A stretch of 6,509 nt of DNA from Minisyncoccota bacterium (GTDB lineage Bacteria; Patescibacteriota; Minisyncoccia; Phycocordibacterales; JAACPR01), in assembly GCA_018061745.1 (NCBI GenBank), contig JAGOTN010000027.1, forward strand, positions 1 through 6,509, written 5' to 3'. How positions within the stretch are numbered: position 1 is the first letter of the stretch; every line of letters starts with the position of its first letter. The notes under the pieces were generated by a model. The model saw only the letters and a list, made by a program, of their open reading frames with translations. It did not search any database and was not told the origin of the DNA. A program made the position numbers and the translations under genes. Below are positions 5,849-6,509 of this stretch, piece after piece.

Positions 5849-5878
5849 TTATATAGAACTAAAAAATCTTATATAGAA
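5849..5878 (-). repeat. Direct repeat TTCTATATAA, 20-bp period, at the promoter of the 133-residue ORF
   Basis: Two identical 10-bp copies (5878-5869 and 5858-5849) are spaced exactly 20 bp apart, about two helical turns. The first overlaps the predicted -10 box and the second lies just past the predicted transcript start. This placement would suit a repressor operator, but in AT-rich DNA a chance repeat is possible. Confidence 0.4.
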
Positions 5879-5902
5879 TACAATGATTAGCACAAATGTC
5901 AA
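5875..5902 (-). promoter_or_regulatory. Promoter of the 133-residue ORF
   Basis: A perfect -35 box TTGACA (5902-5897), a 16-nt spacer and -10 TATTCT (5880-5875) face the ORF. A start near 5868 gives a leader of about 47 nt that includes the Shine-Dalgarno site. The promoter lies in the 92-bp gap after rnhB. Confidence 0.6.
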
Positions 5903-5913
5903 TAGAATCCTAT

Positions 5914-6509
5914 TTAAATCCTAGTGCAGAAGGTTTTGCGATGCTCAGATGTTTGTCCGTATTTTTTAATAGCTTGGATATGGGCTTTTGTGCCATAGCC
6001 TTTGTTTTGAGCGAAATTATATTGGGGGAATTTTTTGTTGAGTTTTGTCATTAAGTTGTCGCGGTAAACTTTTGCGAGAACGGATGCTAAAGAAATAATT
6101 TTTTCAGAGTTGTCACCGCGGATGATGGTTTTTTGGTGAGGGTATGTGGACGGCGCGCGAAGCGCGCCGTCCAATCTCACCTCAGAATTACCACCATCAA
6201 TTCCCTTTTTCTCTAAACCCTTCAAACCCTCAGCAATACATTTCTTAATACATTTTGAAATTCCAATTTTATCAATTTCTTTTGCTGAACATTTTTTAAT
6301 TTCAAAAATGATTTCTGATTTTGTTTTATTTAAAATAAAAACTTCCTGAACAATCTCTGCTCGTTTTTTTGCTGTCATTTTCTTAGAATCTCTCAACGCC
6401 GAAAATTTTTTCAAAATTTTCGGCGCAACACTCTTTTCAATCGCAACAACACAAACACACACAGGTCCCGCCAAAGGCCCACGACCCACTTCATCCACAC
6501 CAATTAAAT
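5914..6509 (-). CDS. rnhB: Ribonuclease HII, nearly complete, N-terminal start outside the window
   Basis: RNase HII cuts the RNA strand of RNA-DNA hybrids and removes single ribonucleotides misincorporated into DNA. The frame is open to the right edge (LIGVDEVGRGPLAG), so the GTG at 6498 is the internal Val of the conserved IGVDEVGRG motif and the true start lies beyond 6509. Counting that Val as 1, all four catalytic acids are visible: D2 and E3 (DEVGRG), D110 (RLDG) and D147 (AKVYRD). Also present are IIRGD (125-129), the Ser/Lys region ASVLAKV, and the C-terminal KGYGTKAHIQAIKKYG and SEHRKTF motifs. About 196 residues lie in the window, close to a full-length enzyme. Codons 110-116 lie in a GC-rich perfect palindrome, unlike the rest of the gene. 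The stop is the TAA at 5916-5914; I see no terminator after it. Confidence 0.95.
   Translation of the reverse strand, partial: LIGVDEVGRGPLAGPVCVCVVAIEKSVAPKILKKFSALRDSKKMTAKKRAEIVQEVFILNKTKSEIIFEIKKCSAKEIDKIGISKCIKKCIAEGLKGLEKKGIDGGNSEVRLDGALRAPSTYPHQKTIIRGDNSEKIISLASVLAKVYRDNLMTKLNKKFPQYNFAQNKGYGTKAHIQAIKKYGQTSEHRKTFCTRI
6147..6173. repeat. GC-rich 12-bp perfect palindrome inside rnhB
   Basis: The arms TGGACGGCGCGC (6147-6158) and GCGCGCCGTCCA (6162-6173) are perfectly complementary, with a 3-nt loop GAA. It is in frame in rnhB and encodes the segment LDGALRAPS, which includes catalytic Asp110. The GC block stands out in an otherwise AT-rich gene. Confidence 0.85.

Noticed and set aside
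5354..5890. + strand 178-codon open frame
   Set aside because: It is antisense to the 133-residue ORF, starts just before the terminator hairpin and reads through it, and crosses the - strand promoter. The - strand gene has a Shine-Dalgarno site, promoter and terminator in the right order.
6496..6498. GTG at 6498 as the rnhB start
   Set aside because: The frame continues upstream with L-I-G, the conserved residues before VDEVGRG, so this GTG is an internal Val.

Overview
The window looks like a chromosomal piece from an AT-rich member of the Candidate Phyla Radiation (Patescibacteria), most likely the Parcubacteria/Paceibacteria side. This placement is inferred from gene style: a cysteine-free bL32, a NusB-Nudix fusion, a short SMC without a hinge, and no lipid-synthesis genes around rnc-smc. 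UGA acts as a normal stop (for example at the end of rnc), so the UGA-recoding lineages are unlikely.

Layout from left to right. The C-terminal end of RNase R (rnr, + strand, 1-486) enters from the left edge. Everything else is on the - strand. The rnr end converges with an unrecognised 189-residue ORF (524-1093) that has its own promoter (1139-1166). Next comes a compact cluster transcribed right to left: rpmF (5312-5088), nusB fused to a Nudix domain (5040-4126), rnc (4123-3434) and smc (3437-1206). The spacing is tight: 2 nt between nusB and rnc, and an ATGA stop/start overlap between rnc and smc. The rpmF promoter (TTGCCA-N16-TATAAT) sits only 10 nt from the start codon, so the mRNA should be almost leaderless. 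Upstream lies a second unrecognised gene of 133 residues (5821-5420) with a textbook promoter, a Shine-Dalgarno site and a strong hairpin terminator. The right edge holds RNase HII (rnhB), cut just inside its N-terminus.

The known genes form an RNA-processing, translation and chromosome set: three ribonucleases (R, III, HII), an rRNA antitermination factor, a ribosomal protein and the chromosome-organising ATPase. The order rpmF ... rnc-smc is the familiar bacterial rpmF-plsX-fab-acpP-rnc-smc cluster with the fatty-acid and phospholipid genes missing, which fits an organism that does not make its own lipids.

The best leads are: the SMC with about 195-residue arms, no hinge and a calcium-loop-like insertion in its head; an Asn at a metal-binding Asp position of RNase III; a degenerate Nudix box in the NusB fusion; the near-leaderless promoters; and a 12-bp perfect GC-rich palindrome encoding part of the RNase HII active-site region. 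The two orphan genes are the only candidates for new functions. Nothing here shows a defence system, mobile element or CRISPR array.
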